Assembly (NCBI GenBank): GCA_002339725.1
Contig: DDKN01000086.1
Location: 1-21,330, forward strand
Origin: Thiobacillus sp. UBA2597
GTDB lineage: Bacteria; Pseudomonadota; Gammaproteobacteria; Burkholderiales; Thiobacillaceae
Length of the DNA stretch: 21,330 bases
Direction of reading: 5' to 3'
Shown: piece by piece, positions 21,276 to 21,330 of the stretch
Position numbering within the stretch: position 1 is the first letter of the stretch
How the letters are laid out: each line of letters begins with the position of its first letter
Program-made: the position numbers and the translations under genes
The notes under the pieces: model-generated
Seen by the model: the letters and a program-made list of their open reading frames with translations, nothing else
Database searches by the model: none
Told to the model about the DNA's origin: nothing

Positions 21276-21330
21276 GGCTTGTCTCCACGCAAGGCGGGCA
21301 TTCGGATATCAATGTATGAATATATCGGCA

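Overview
The window is a dense, high-GC chromosomal segment with 28 protein-coding genes. I see no rRNA, tRNA, CRISPR array, insertion sequence, integrase or phage gene, and no gene-free stretch longer than about 170 bases. The protein families fit a betaproteobacterium: NhaR, HtpX, short HPF, YqaA-type VTT protein, VC0807 family, YdcH, YqhA/UPF0114 and ChrB/ChrA. The SbtA/SbtB bicarbonate module hints at an autotroph such as a sulfur oxidiser of the Thiobacillus kind. The genus is an inference, not something I can read from the sequence.

Layout from left to right. (1) 3-2446, plus strand: a trypsin-like peptidase that may begin outside the window, a 100-residue unknown, then sodium-dependent bicarbonate transporter SbtA with its PII-like partner SbtB. 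(2) 2583-3437: a bacterial voltage-gated sodium channel, convergent with the sodium-responsive LysR regulator nhaR (3461-4363, minus). (3) 4471-13045, plus strand: a tight colinear run of hpf, htpX, a small membrane protein, a VC0807-family protein, a VTT/YqaA protein, a TerB-DUF697 protein, a one-helix protein, a PAP2 phosphatase, dgkA, a CaCA cation antiporter, a TerC protein and a DUF6671-like zinc-ribbon protein. (4) 13196-14814: YqhA-like, stand-alone cyclic-nucleotide-binding and PsiE-like proteins, then ydcH on the minus strand. (5) 15188-17454: chrB-chrA behind a strong inverted repeat. (6) 21275-17476, minus strand: an operon of CBS-domain protein, DASS/SLC13 permease, universal stress protein and NhaD/ArsB-type antiporter.

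How the genes may work together. The window is dominated by ion transport and membrane maintenance, and sodium is the common thread: Na+-dependent bicarbonate uptake, a Na+ channel, a Na+-responsive regulator, a Na+/Ca2+-type exchanger, a Na+/H+-type antiporter and a Na+-coupled anion permease. Inside the large run, the VTT protein, PAP2 phosphatase and DgkA could form a lipid-phosphate or polyprenyl-phosphate handling group, with HtpX and HPF adding membrane proteolysis and ribosome protection. SbtB, the CBS protein, the Usp and the cyclic-nucleotide-binding protein are all nucleotide-binding families and suggest that transport is tied to energy or carbon status.

The most unusual non-coding signals are a 36-bp palindrome inside the TerB-DUF697 gene, a 35-bp inverted repeat abutting the chrB start codon, and a 24-bp palindrome between nhaR and hpf.
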